Of a DNA stretch of 59,114 nucleotides, positions 25,351-32,722 are shown piece after piece. Every line of letters starts with the position of its first letter. Positions within the stretch are counted from its first letter, which is position 1. Where the stretch lies: contig CAZGRL010000016.1 in assembly GCA_964528155.1 (NCBI GenBank), forward strand, positions 1 to 59,114, read 5' to 3'. Source of the DNA: G001797105 sp964528155 (GTDB lineage Bacteria; Chloroflexota; Anaerolineae; Anaerolineales; E44-bin32). Under the pieces are notes generated by a model. The model did no database searches and had not been told where the DNA came from. It was given only the letters and a program-made list of their open reading frames with translations. The translations under genes and the position numbers were made by a program.

Positions 25351-27378
25351 ATGTACTGGATGAGAACCGGCCATTGGGCCGACATTCTGCCCGTGCTTAT
25401 CCTGAGCGCCGTGTGGTGGGCGGGCGGTTGGCTGATCGCCGTCCACTCGTTCCGGCTCGAACATCGCGAGCGCCTTCCGGTTGGCCTGGGGGTCGGCGTC
25501 GCCGGTTTCATATTCTTTTCAAATGTCTTCGGCCACTGGCTGCCGCCGTCTCTGAGTTTCTGGCTGGCAGGGTTTGCGGTGCTCGTCGCCGGGCTGATCT
25601 CGTGGCGCTCATCCGGCGAGCGCCTGCTGGATCGCCTCGGTCTGCGCTCGTGGTGGTGGCTCGCCGGCCTGGCACTGATCGCAGGCGTGATCATCAGAGT
25701 GGAGCAGGGCCTGGGGATCTTCGATGACTACAACAGCTTGCCCTTGATCTCTACGATGGCGGCGGGCGACATCCCGCCTCAGTTCTACTTGAACGCCGGC
25801 CAACCGTATCTGTACCACTACGCTTTCCAGCTCTTCGGAGCGAGCCTGATGCGCGTCGGTGGCCTCTTCCCGTGGAGCGCGCTCGATGTCAGTCGGGGGT
25901 TTCTCGGCGCCTTGGCGCTCATCCTCGCCGGGTTTTGGGGATGGCGGGCGACTCACCGGAGGCTCGGAGGAGTCGCCGTAGCTCTGGTCCTGGCCCTGGC
26001 GTCGGGCGGACGTTGGATGCTGAATCTGCTTCCCTACTCCGTCCTGAGTTCCCTCACCACGGGGGTAAGTCTGTGGGGCTCCGCTGCAGATTCGGCGCGA
26101 ACGCTGCTCGAGGGGCTGGGTTCGCCGTGGGCAATCGAAGGCGGCCCGCCGACGCCGATCCCTCTGGCCTACACCAACGGAATCCTGCCTCCGTTCGTAT
26201 TGAACGTCTTCACCGGCCCCAAGTCACTGTCGCTGGTTACGCTTTTCCTCTTTCTGCTCCTTTTCCCCCGGAGGAGAGGCTGGCGAGGTGTCCTCGTCGT
26301 CATAGTTGTGCTCTCCCAGTGGGCGCTGGCGGCTGAAGCCGAGTTCATCCTGATCGCCATTGGTATGGGGCTCACGGCGCTGCTGCTGGCGTTTCGCATG
26401 ACCGATCGCGCGTCGAGAAACGAATGGATCCAGGGCATCGGGTGCATCTTGACGGCCGTTCTGATCAGCCTTCTTCAAGGGGGCACGCTTACGGAGGTCG
26501 GGCGCTCGCTCGTCGCCCGGGTAGCCGGAATCCCCGGGACATCAGGTGCCGCAAGCCTCTTCTCGTTTCGTTTGCCGCCCGCAATCGTATCTTCTCACCT
26601 GGGTGAGCTCCGGTTCGACCGGCCCGGTCAACTGATCGTTGCCTTGTTTGAGATGGGGCCTGTTCTGCTGGCCGGACCGCTTGTGGCGTGGGCGACGATC
26701 CGCTGGGCCCGACGTCGACGATTCGAGCTTGTGGCCGTCGCCGTCAGCAGCTACCTCGGGCTGTTGATCCCGATTTTCATCCGCTACAACGTAGATCGAG
26801 ATATCACCCGTCTGAGCGGCGCTGGTCTGCTTGACTGGGTCCTCCTGGCAGTTCCAACTCTGTGGATCCTTTGGCCGCGCCTGAGGTCGTTCTGGTCCAA
26901 GGCAGGAATCCTGGCAGTGGGTGGCACGACAGTCTTCGCCGGTCTCATCGTCCTTGGTCCTCTTCTGACGGCGGCGAGCCGGCCTGTGCTATCGAACGAC
27001 ATCGCCGTCGTCGATGCCGCCATGAACCGCCGGTTCTGGGATCGTCTTGAGCCGAACGCCCTTGTGCTCGACTCAGGGGGCTGGCGAGCGGTAGCGGTCA
27101 CCGGCCGACCTACGCGTTCGGCGTTCGACGTCACCAACGATCTGCCAGCCTGGCGCGATCTCGTATCAGCTCCTGGAGCCAGCCGGGTCGCCCAAGAAGG
27201 GTATTCGTACGTGTACGTTGATCAGCATTGGTGGGACAGCATGAGCGAGGCCGACAGGGATTCATACAACGGTCCGTGTGCCGTCCTTCTCGGGGAGGAG
27301 ACCGACAACAACGCCAACGGGCTTCGACGCCTGTACGATGTCCGGCAGTGTGGAGGGGGCCAATCGCCAGGAAATTGA
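25351..27378 (+). CDS. Large multi-pass membrane protein, GT-C-like
   Basis: This 675-residue product has more than ten hydrophobic segments. The outer loop GLGIFDDYNSLPLIS followed by YLNAGQPYLYHYAF carries an Asp-Asp pair and aromatic-rich acceptor region seen in distant GT39 relatives. The C-terminal 130 residues are soluble. A lone TATAAT lies at 25289-25294, about 57 bases before the ATG, without a convincing -35. The next gene is the winged-helix regulator behind its own promoter, so this is probably the last gene of the gmd unit. Confidence 0.68.
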   Translation: MYWMRTGHWADILPVLILSAVWWAGGWLIAVHSFRLEHRERLPVGLGVGVAGFIFFSNVFGHWLPPSLSFWLAGFAVLVAGLISWRSSGERLLDRLGLRSWWWLAGLALIAGVIIRVEQGLGIFDDYNSLPLISTMAAGDIPPQFYLNAGQPYLYHYAFQLFGASLMRVGGLFPWSALDVSRGFLGALALILAGFWGWRATHRRLGGVAVALVLALASGGRWMLNLLPYSVLSSLTTGVSLWGSAADSARTLLEGLGSPWAIEGGPPTPIPLAYTNGILPPFVLNVFTGPKSLSLVTLFLFLLLFPRRRGWRGVLVVIVVLSQWALAAEAEFILIAIGMGLTALLLAFRMTDRASRNEWIQGIGCILTAVLISLLQGGTLTEVGRSLVARVAGIPGTSGAASLFSFRLPPAIVSSHLGELRFDRPGQLIVALFEMGPVLLAGPLVAWATIRWARRRRFELVAVAVSSYLGLLIPIFIRYNVDRDITRLSGAGLLDWVLLAVPTLWILWPRLRSFWSKAGILAVGGTTVFAGLIVLGPLLTAASRPVLSNDIAVVDAAMNRRFWDRLEPNALVLDSGGWRAVAVTGRPTRSAFDVTNDLPAWRDLVSAPGASRVAQEGYSYVYVDQHWWDSMSEADRDSYNGPCAVLLGEETDNNANGLRRLYDVRQCGGGQSPGN

Positions 27379-27401
27379 ACGTGTCCGGTGAAGTGGGCAG
27401 C

Positions 27402-27443
27402 TTGACGTGGGCGGCCTCCGGTTTATAATTCAACGATTGAATT
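27402..27443 (+). promoter_or_regulatory. Promoter with palindromic operator before the winged-helix regulator
   Basis: TTGACG (27402-27407), a 16-base spacer and TATAAT (27424-27429) repeat the gmd promoter exactly in both hexamers and in spacing. The operator AATTCAA-CGA-TTGAATT (27427-27443) is a perfect 7-bp palindrome overlapping the -10 box. Both sites share TATAATTCA-N5-TGAATTTTG. The regulator gene starts 4 bases after the palindrome, so autorepression is the natural reading. Confidence 0.82.
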
Positions 27444-27447
27444 TTGG

Positions 27448-27945
27448 ATGAAGGGAATGGAGAGAAGCAGGCAGGACCTTCGAGATCTGGGGCTACTCGA
27501 GGAGATCGAGCGAGACCCTGATACAACACAGGCGACCCTGGCCGGGCGATTGGGCGTAGCTGTCGGAACTGTGAACTGGCATCTCAAGCGCCTGGTGGCC
27601 AAGGGCTACGTCAAGGTTCGCCGAGCCGAGCGCCGGAAGTTGCGCTACATCATCACGCCGGAAGGGCTGGCACTGCGCGCCCGTCTCACGGTGGCCTACA
27701 TCGAAAACTCGATGGTGCTCTACCGCCAGGCGCGCGCTGAGTCCAGGCGGGCGCTGAAGATGGCGCGAGATCGAGGCTACGACGCCGTTCGGATCGAAGG
27801 GAAGGGGGACATCGCCGAGATTTGCCGCCTGACTTGCCTGGAGCTGGGCATCCCTGTCGTGTCGGACGGACGGTCGGGGCGAGTCGGCGTGCTCGAAGTC
27901 GTCGGTAGCCAGGTTCTCCTTCGCCAGCCTGAGGCCGGCCAGTGA
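27448..27945 (+). CDS. Winged-helix transcriptional regulator (MarR-like, EPS-associated type)
   Basis: The 165-residue protein has an N-terminal winged helix (about residues 12-75: TTQATLAGRLGVAVGTVNWH is the helix-turn-helix, RRAERRKLRYIITPEG the wing). A helical segment and a small alpha/beta C-terminal domain of about 55 residues follow, starting near AVRIEGKGDIAEICRL. It resembles the MarR-type regulators found beside exopolysaccharide genes. ATG 27448 lies right after the operator and would give a nearly leaderless message; ATG 27457, with AAGGGA just upstream, is the alternative. It overlaps the epimerase gene by 4 bases. The C-terminal domain may bind a sugar-nucleotide signal; that is conjecture. 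Confidence 0.82.
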   Translation: MKGMERSRQDLRDLGLLEEIERDPDTTQATLAGRLGVAVGTVNWHLKRLVAKGYVKVRRAERRKLRYIITPEGLALRARLTVAYIENSMVLYRQARAESRRALKMARDRGYDAVRIEGKGDIAEICRLTCLELGIPVVSDGRSGRVGVLEVVGSQVLLRQPEAGQ

Positions 27946-28985
27946 TGGGCGAGATCTCCGAGGCCGGGCGTCACGTCATCATCACAGGCGGGGCAGGCTA
28001 TGTGGGTTCGGTGCTCGTTGGGGCGCTTCTGACCCGAGGCGACCATGTCACCGTGATCGACAATCTCTCAGTTGGTGACGCAGGGATTGCGGATTACCTG
28101 TTGAATCCTCACTTCCAGCTCATCAACGCCGACATACGCGATGCGAATGCATTGGCCGGCAGTCGGCGGCGCTTGAACGAGAACGGCGGATCTGACGTTG
28201 CAGCGGTGATCCATCTGGCGGCGGTAGTCGGCTACCCTGCCTGCCGTGTGGCGGGGCCTGAGTCGGTGTGGGAGGTCAACGTAGGTGGCCTCCGACGTGT
28301 ATCTGAACAGGCAGTCAGGCTGGGTGCCGAGAGGTTTGTCTTCGCCTCCACCTACAGCGTCTATGGTCGAGCAGACGATGGTCCGGTCGACGAGACCTGC
28401 GATCTGCATCCGCAGTCGCTTTATGCCGAGAGCAAGATCGCCGGTGAGGCGGCTCTCAAGGAAACGCTCCTTGGCACCGGTTGCGCACCCCTGATCTTCC
28501 GTTTCTCCACGATCTACGGGGTGTCGCCTCGGATGCGCTTCGATCTGATCGTGAATCAGTTTGTAATGGAAGCGTGGACGAAGAAGAAGCTTCTTCTCTT
28601 CCAGCCGAGACAATCTCGCTCACTAATTCATGTTCGGGACGTAGCGGCAGGAATCATCCTGGGGCTCGACGCACCGCTTGAGAAGGTCGGCGGCAAGACA
28701 TTCAACCTGGGCAATGAGACTGGAAATCACACGAAGGAAGAAATAGCGACCAAGATCTGCCGCGCCCTCCCGGGAACACTCGTTGAATATCGGGATGTGA
28801 TGATGGACGGGGACATGCGGGATGTGCGCGTATCTTTTGACAGTGTACGCAACGCTCTGGGGTTCTGCCCTGAGTGGACGCTGGAGGCGGGTATCGAGGA
28901 GATCGTCGAACTCCTGCGAAGCGGTCTGATCGGAGATCCGACGGATCCCAGATACCGAAATGCCGAGCCGGTGCTTGGGGACTAG
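27942..28985 (+). CDS. NAD-dependent epimerase/dehydratase (extended SDR)
   Basis: The 347-residue enzyme has TGGAGYVGS near residue 15, the catalytic AST in FASTYSVYG and YAESK as the YxxxK motif. HLAAVVGYPAC and the later SRSLIHVRDVA segment are typical of nucleotide-sugar epimerases/dehydratases. It overlaps the winged-helix gene and precedes GDP-fucose synthase by 42 bases. The substrate could be a GDP- or UDP-sugar; sequence alone does not decide. Start is GTG 27942 or ATG 27945. Confidence 0.82.
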   Translation: MMGEISEAGRHVIITGGAGYVGSVLVGALLTRGDHVTVIDNLSVGDAGIADYLLNPHFQLINADIRDANALAGSRRRLNENGGSDVAAVIHLAAVVGYPACRVAGPESVWEVNVGGLRRVSEQAVRLGAERFVFASTYSVYGRADDGPVDETCDLHPQSLYAESKIAGEAALKETLLGTGCAPLIFRFSTIYGVSPRMRFDLIVNQFVMEAWTKKKLLLFQPRQSRSLIHVRDVAAGIILGLDAPLEKVGGKTFNLGNETGNHTKEEIATKICRALPGTLVEYRDVMMDGDMRDVRVSFDSVRNALGFCPEWTLEAGIEEIVELLRSGLIGDPTDPRYRNAEPVLGD

Positions 28986-29027
28986 CCTACCACCGCGTGA
29001 AGTCATGAGGCGCGCGAGAGCGAGAAT

Positions 29028-30011
29028 ATGATGAGCGAAAGCCGATCCGAAACTTCTTGGGCGAGCAAGAGGATCTGCGTCACCGGCGGGGCCGGTTTCC
29101 TGGGTTCGTTCCTGCTGAAGAGACTCGAGGCGCGGGGCGCGCGCTCCGTCTTTGTGCCAAGGGTTGAGCAATACGATCTCGTCGAGCTTGACAGTATTCG
29201 ACGAATGCTGCGCGATGCCCGGCCCGAGGTCATTATCCACCTGGCGGCGCGAGTGGGAGGGATTGGAGCCAACCGCGCCCACCCGGCAGAATTCTTTTAC
29301 GACAACACGATGATGGGGGTGCAGTTGATGCACGAGGCGTGGAAGGCCGGCGTCGAGAAGTTCGTTGCCCTGGGGACAGTCTGCGCCTATCCGAAGTACA
29401 CGCCCGTGCCGTTCAGAGAAGAAAGCCTGTGGGACGGGTATCCGGAGGAGACCAACGCCCCGTATGGATTGGCGAAGAAGATGATGCTCGTCCAGTCTCA
29501 AGCATACCGGGAGCAATATGGATTCAACTCGATCTTCCTGATCCCCGTCAACTTATACGGGCCGCGGGACAATTTCGATCTCGAGACGTCGCACGTCATA
29601 CCGGCGCTAATCCGCAAGTGTATAGAGGCAAAGGCCAAAGGCGAGACGTCGATCGAGGTATGGGGTGACGGCTCACCCACGCGCGAGTTTCTCTATGTCG
29701 ATGACGCCGCCGAGGGGATTCTGCTGGCGGCCGAGAACTACGATTTGAGCGACCCGGTCAACCTCGGATCGGGCGAGGAGATCAGCATTCGCGACCTGGC
29801 CGGCATGATCGCCAGGCTGGCCGGGTTCGATGGGGAGTTTGTCTGGGATACCAGCAAGCCGAACGGTCAGCCCAGGCGAAGTCTGGATACAAGCAAAGCT
29901 GAGGCACGTTTCGGATTTAAGGCGCATACGCGGCTTGAGGAAGGATTGAGGCAGACGATCGACTGGTACCAGGCGGAAGTCTCCAGCGCCGCGGAGGGAG
30001 GGGCCGGCTAA
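29028..30011 (+). CDS. fcl: GDP-L-fucose synthase (GDP-4-keto-6-deoxymannose epimerase/reductase)
   Basis: The 327-residue SDR protein matches Fcl/WcaG over its length: TGGAGFLGS near 20, VGGIGANRAHPAEFFYDN, LGTVCAYPK, NAPYGLAKK (Tyr and Lys of the YxxxK), PVNLYGPRDNFD and SHVIPALIRK. It performs the double epimerisation and reduction that follow Gmd. The E. coli catalytic Ser107 is a Thr here (GTVCAYPK), a substitution that keeps the hydroxyl. The gene ends one base into the Wzm permease gene. Together with gmd it predicts GDP-L-fucose in the exported glycan. Confidence 0.9.
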   Translation: MMSESRSETSWASKRICVTGGAGFLGSFLLKRLEARGARSVFVPRVEQYDLVELDSIRRMLRDARPEVIIHLAARVGGIGANRAHPAEFFYDNTMMGVQLMHEAWKAGVEKFVALGTVCAYPKYTPVPFREESLWDGYPEETNAPYGLAKKMMLVQSQAYREQYGFNSIFLIPVNLYGPRDNFDLETSHVIPALIRKCIEAKAKGETSIEVWGDGSPTREFLYVDDAAEGILLAAENYDLSDPVNLGSGEEISIRDLAGMIARLAGFDGEFVWDTSKPNGQPRRSLDTSKAEARFGFKAHTRLEEGLRQTIDWYQAEVSSAAEGGAG

Positions 30012-30865
30012 TGAGCACGTCGGTCGAGGCAGCCAGTGCATCCTCCCCGGTCACCATTCTCAAGCCTTCGCACGGGTGGTCGTGGGTTGACCTGAGGGAA
30101 CTCTGGCGTTATCGCGAGCTGGCCTTTTTCTTGATCTGGCGCGACGTCAAGGTCCGTTATAAGCAGACATTGCTGGGGGCAGCCTGGGCAATACTCAAGC
30201 CGCTCTTCAGCATGATCATTTTCTACATCATCTTCGGCCGGCTGGCCGGCATCGGGACGGATGGGGCACCCGGGCCTGTGTTTTACTTCGCCGGTCTCCT
30301 GCCCTGGGTCTTGTTCCAGGATGGTGTGACCAAAGCCGGCACGAGTCTGGTCACCGGTAGCAATCTGATCACCAAGGTGTATTTCCCCCGGATGGCGATC
30401 CCGCTGGCTTCGGTCGTCGCCGGTGTCGTCGATTTCCTGCTGGCCTTTGCTGTCCTGTTGGCGATGATGGTCTACTACGGCGTGCGTCTTACGCCGTGGG
30501 TGTGGACTCTTCCATTGTTCCTGCTCCTCACGTTGGTCACGGCCCTTGGAGTCGGCCTGTGGCTGTCCGCCATGAACGTGGCTTATCGCGACGTCGGCTA
30601 CATCACGCCGTTCATCGTGCAGGCGTGGATGTATGCCTCGCCGGTTGCATACTCCGCGACCCTCATCCCCCAGGGTATCTGGCGAGTGCTGTATGGCCTC
30701 AACCCGATGGCCGGGGTTGTCCAAGGCTTCCGCTGGGCGATCCTAGGCGTCGGCGAGCCGCCGTCGGGGCTTCTTCTGGCGTCGGTCGCGGTCGCATTCT
30801 TGCTCCTCCTGAGCGGCATGCTGTATTTCCGCAGGATGGAGAGGACGTTTGCGGATATTGTGTGA
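30011..30865 (+). CDS. wzm: Polysaccharide ABC exporter permease (Wzm-like)
   Basis: The 284-residue ABC-2 type membrane protein starts with a cytoplasmic amphipathic region (LRELWRYRELAFFLIWRDVK) and the VRYKQTLLGAAWAILKP motif of Wzm/RfbA/KpsM permeases. About six membrane helices follow. It would form a dimeric channel with the Wzt ATPase at 31442 to export a lipid-linked polysaccharide. The ATG overlaps the fcl stop by one base. Unusually, a four-helix-bundle gene and repeat DNA lie between it and wzt. Confidence 0.92.
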   Translation: MSTSVEAASASSPVTILKPSHGWSWVDLRELWRYRELAFFLIWRDVKVRYKQTLLGAAWAILKPLFSMIIFYIIFGRLAGIGTDGAPGPVFYFAGLLPWVLFQDGVTKAGTSLVTGSNLITKVYFPRMAIPLASVVAGVVDFLLAFAVLLAMMVYYGVRLTPWVWTLPLFLLLTLVTALGVGLWLSAMNVAYRDVGYITPFIVQAWMYASPVAYSATLIPQGIWRVLYGLNPMAGVVQGFRWAILGVGEPPSGLLLASVAVAFLLLLSGMLYFRRMERTFADIV

Positions 30866-30871
30866 GGACGG

Positions 30872-30890
30872 CGGACGATGGACGGCAGAC
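30872..30890 (+). repeat. GGACGATGG-type repeat, copy 1
   Basis: CGGACGATGGACGGCAGAC follows the wzm stop by 6 bases. Its reverse complement recurs inside wzt at 31570-31595 with one extra 7-base unit (ACGGACG). Bases 30866-30897 are built from GGACG/GCAGACG-like units. Confidence 0.75.
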
Positions 30891-30947
30891 GGCACGACAC
30901 AGGATAGACCCTGATTCGGATCGGGATCAAGAAGAATGGGGGAGGCC

Positions 30948-31394
30948 ATGTACAAGTTCGAGAAGTTGGAGGTCTGGAAGCTGGCTCTTGAATACCTGGA
31001 TCTCGCGTATTCCATCTCCGAGGATTTACCGCGGGAAGAAGACTTCAATTTGAAGTCGCAGATGAGGCGTGCGGCCACGTCTATTGCTTTGAATATTGCC
31101 GAAGGATCAACCGGTCAGACAGATGTGGAGCAAGCGCGTTTCATCGGTCACGCGATCCGGTCACTGACAGAGATCGTGGCATGCTTGCGCATAGCCTCAC
31201 GAAGAAGTTATCCGATCGACTCTGAGCGTGCAAACAGAGCCGAGGAAGTCGGCCTCACGCTTGTGCGAAAGCTTCAAGCCATGCGAAATGCAGTCGATCC
31301 TTCCCGAAAGTGGATCAGAGAGGACGAGGAAGGATACGCTCTTGAAGTGAACGAATCCCATGGAGATAGGACCGGTTCGCCGGCCAAAGGCTGA
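30948..31394 (+). CDS. Four-helix-bundle protein (23S rRNA intervening-sequence family)
   Basis: The 148-residue product has the family pattern: an F-E/K-L-VW-K-A-like start (YKFEKLEVWKLALEYLDLAY), SQMRRAATSIALNIAEGS in helix 2, and two later amphipathic helices (FIGHAIRSLTEIVACLRIA and a VGLTLVRKLQAMRNAV-like segment). Relatives are encoded in 23S rRNA intervening sequences and elsewhere as solitary genes of unknown function. GGGGGAGG precedes the ATG at 30948. It splits the wzm-wzt pair, looks less GC-rich than its neighbours and has repeat DNA on both sides. It may be a late insertion. A link to export is not supported by anything in the protein. Confidence 0.85.
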   Translation: MYKFEKLEVWKLALEYLDLAYSISEDLPREEDFNLKSQMRRAATSIALNIAEGSTGQTDVEQARFIGHAIRSLTEIVACLRIASRRSYPIDSERANRAEEVGLTLVRKLQAMRNAVDPSRKWIREDEEGYALEVNESHGDRTGSPAKG

Positions 31395-31441
31395 ATGGAA
31401 GACCGCGCCAGCAGTATGAAACGGACGCCAATTAGGTGCAG

Positions 31442-32722
31442 ATGAGCGACCTCGCTATCAAGGTCGAAGATCTGGGCAAGCGCTACAGGATTGGGACGGT
31501 CCCTAGTGGCTATCGCACCCTGCGTGAGACCCTTGTTGAGAGCGTGGTCGCCAGGTTCTGGCGGCGGTCGTCTGCCGTCCGTCGTCCATCGTCCGAGTCC
31601 ATTTGGGCCCTCCGTCACGTCTCCTTCGACGTACAGCAGGGGCAGGTGTTGGGGATCATCGGACCCAATGGAGCCGGGAAGAGCACGCTGCTCAAGCTCC
31701 TGTCGCGTGTTACGGATCCCACCGAAGGTTACGCCGAAGTCCACGGCCGGGTTGGCTCTCTGCTTGAGGTGGGGACCGGCTTCCATCCCGAGCTGACCGG
31801 CCGGGAGAACATCTTCCTCAACGGCGCCATCCTCGGCATGAAGCGTTCGGAGATCGAGCGCAAATTCGACGAGATCGTTGGCTTCGCCGAGGTGGATAGA
31901 TTCATCGATACTCCGGTCAAGCGCTACTCGAGCGGGATGTATCTTCGACTGGCGTTCGCCGTCGCCGCTCACCTGGAACCGGAAGTGCTAGTCGTCGACG
32001 AAGTGCTGGCGGTCGGCGACGCTGAGTTTCAGCGGAAATGCCTGGGCAAAATGAGCGATGTCGCTCAGCAAGGCCGGACGGTCCTGTTTGTCAGCCACAA
32101 CATGTCTGCGATTCTGCGGTTGACGGAGGAAACGCTCGTCCTGCGAGGCGGTCAACTTGTTCTGCGCGCACCGACGCCGGAGGCGATTGACTACTACATG
32201 ACGTCGGGGATGGCGCAAGCTGGAGAACGTCGCTGGGACCCTAGTGAGGCGGCGGTCCAGGCAGCCTTGCCCTTCCGCCCGCTCTCGCTTCGGGTCATCG
32301 ATTCGGGTGGACGTGCTGCGGGCCAGGTTCTGGCTTCGGCCCCATTTCAGGTGGCGTTCGAGTATGAGCTCACCAATGATCTCACCGGCCTGAGAGTCGG
32401 CTTGTATCTTTTCACCAGCCGGGGTGAGCCGGTATTCACGAGTTTCGACACCGACGACCCGCGTGCCTTTGACGCGCATGGCTCGCGCGCGGCAGGGCGA
32501 TACGTCAGTCGATGCACGATCCCGGCTGATCTGCTGAACGAGGGACGGTTCGTTCTCGGGGTCAATGCAAGCAGTTTCCGCATCCGCTCGTTCTTCACGG
32601 AGGAGAACGCCCTGAGCTTCAATGTCGACGGCACGGGATCACCCGGTAGCCAGTGGGCCGAGCGGCGGCGCGGCCCGATCCGTCCCGCTCTGGAGTGGGA
32701 GATCGCCGAGGCTGTCCCGTGA
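31442..32722 (+). CDS. wzt: Polysaccharide ABC exporter ATPase with C-terminal glycan-binding domain (Wzt-like)
   Basis: The 426-residue protein has an ATPase domain with Walker A GPNGAGKST (74-82), signature YSSGMYLRLAFA and Walker B EVLVVDEVLAVGD. A C-terminal beta-sandwich (about 265-420) follows, as in Wzt proteins that recognise the non-reducing end of the polymer. The presence of that domain suggests the exported chain carries a terminal cap. Residues 41-53 (RRSSAVRRPSSES) are low complexity and are encoded by the repeat at 31567-31600. ATG 31442 with AGGTG upstream is preferred over GTG 31436. The stop overlaps the next GTG start. Confidence 0.92.
   Translation: MSDLAIKVEDLGKRYRIGTVPSGYRTLRETLVESVVARFWRRSSAVRRPSSESIWALRHVSFDVQQGQVLGIIGPNGAGKSTLLKLLSRVTDPTEGYAEVHGRVGSLLEVGTGFHPELTGRENIFLNGAILGMKRSEIERKFDEIVGFAEVDRFIDTPVKRYSSGMYLRLAFAVAAHLEPEVLVVDEVLAVGDAEFQRKCLGKMSDVAQQGRTVLFVSHNMSAILRLTEETLVLRGGQLVLRAPTPEAIDYYMTSGMAQAGERRWDPSEAAVQAALPFRPLSLRVIDSGGRAAGQVLASAPFQVAFEYELTNDLTGLRVGLYLFTSRGEPVFTSFDTDDPRAFDAHGSRAAGRYVSRCTIPADLLNEGRFVLGVNASSFRIRSFFTEENALSFNVDGTGSPGSQWAERRRGPIRPALEWEIAEAVP
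31570..31595 (-). repeat. GGACGATGG-type repeat, copy 2, inside wzt
   Basis: On the minus strand this reads CGGACGATGGACG-ACGGACG-GCAGAC, identical to the copy at 30872-30890 except for the 7-base insertion. It lies in frame in wzt and encodes the linker before the ATPase core. Confidence 0.75.
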
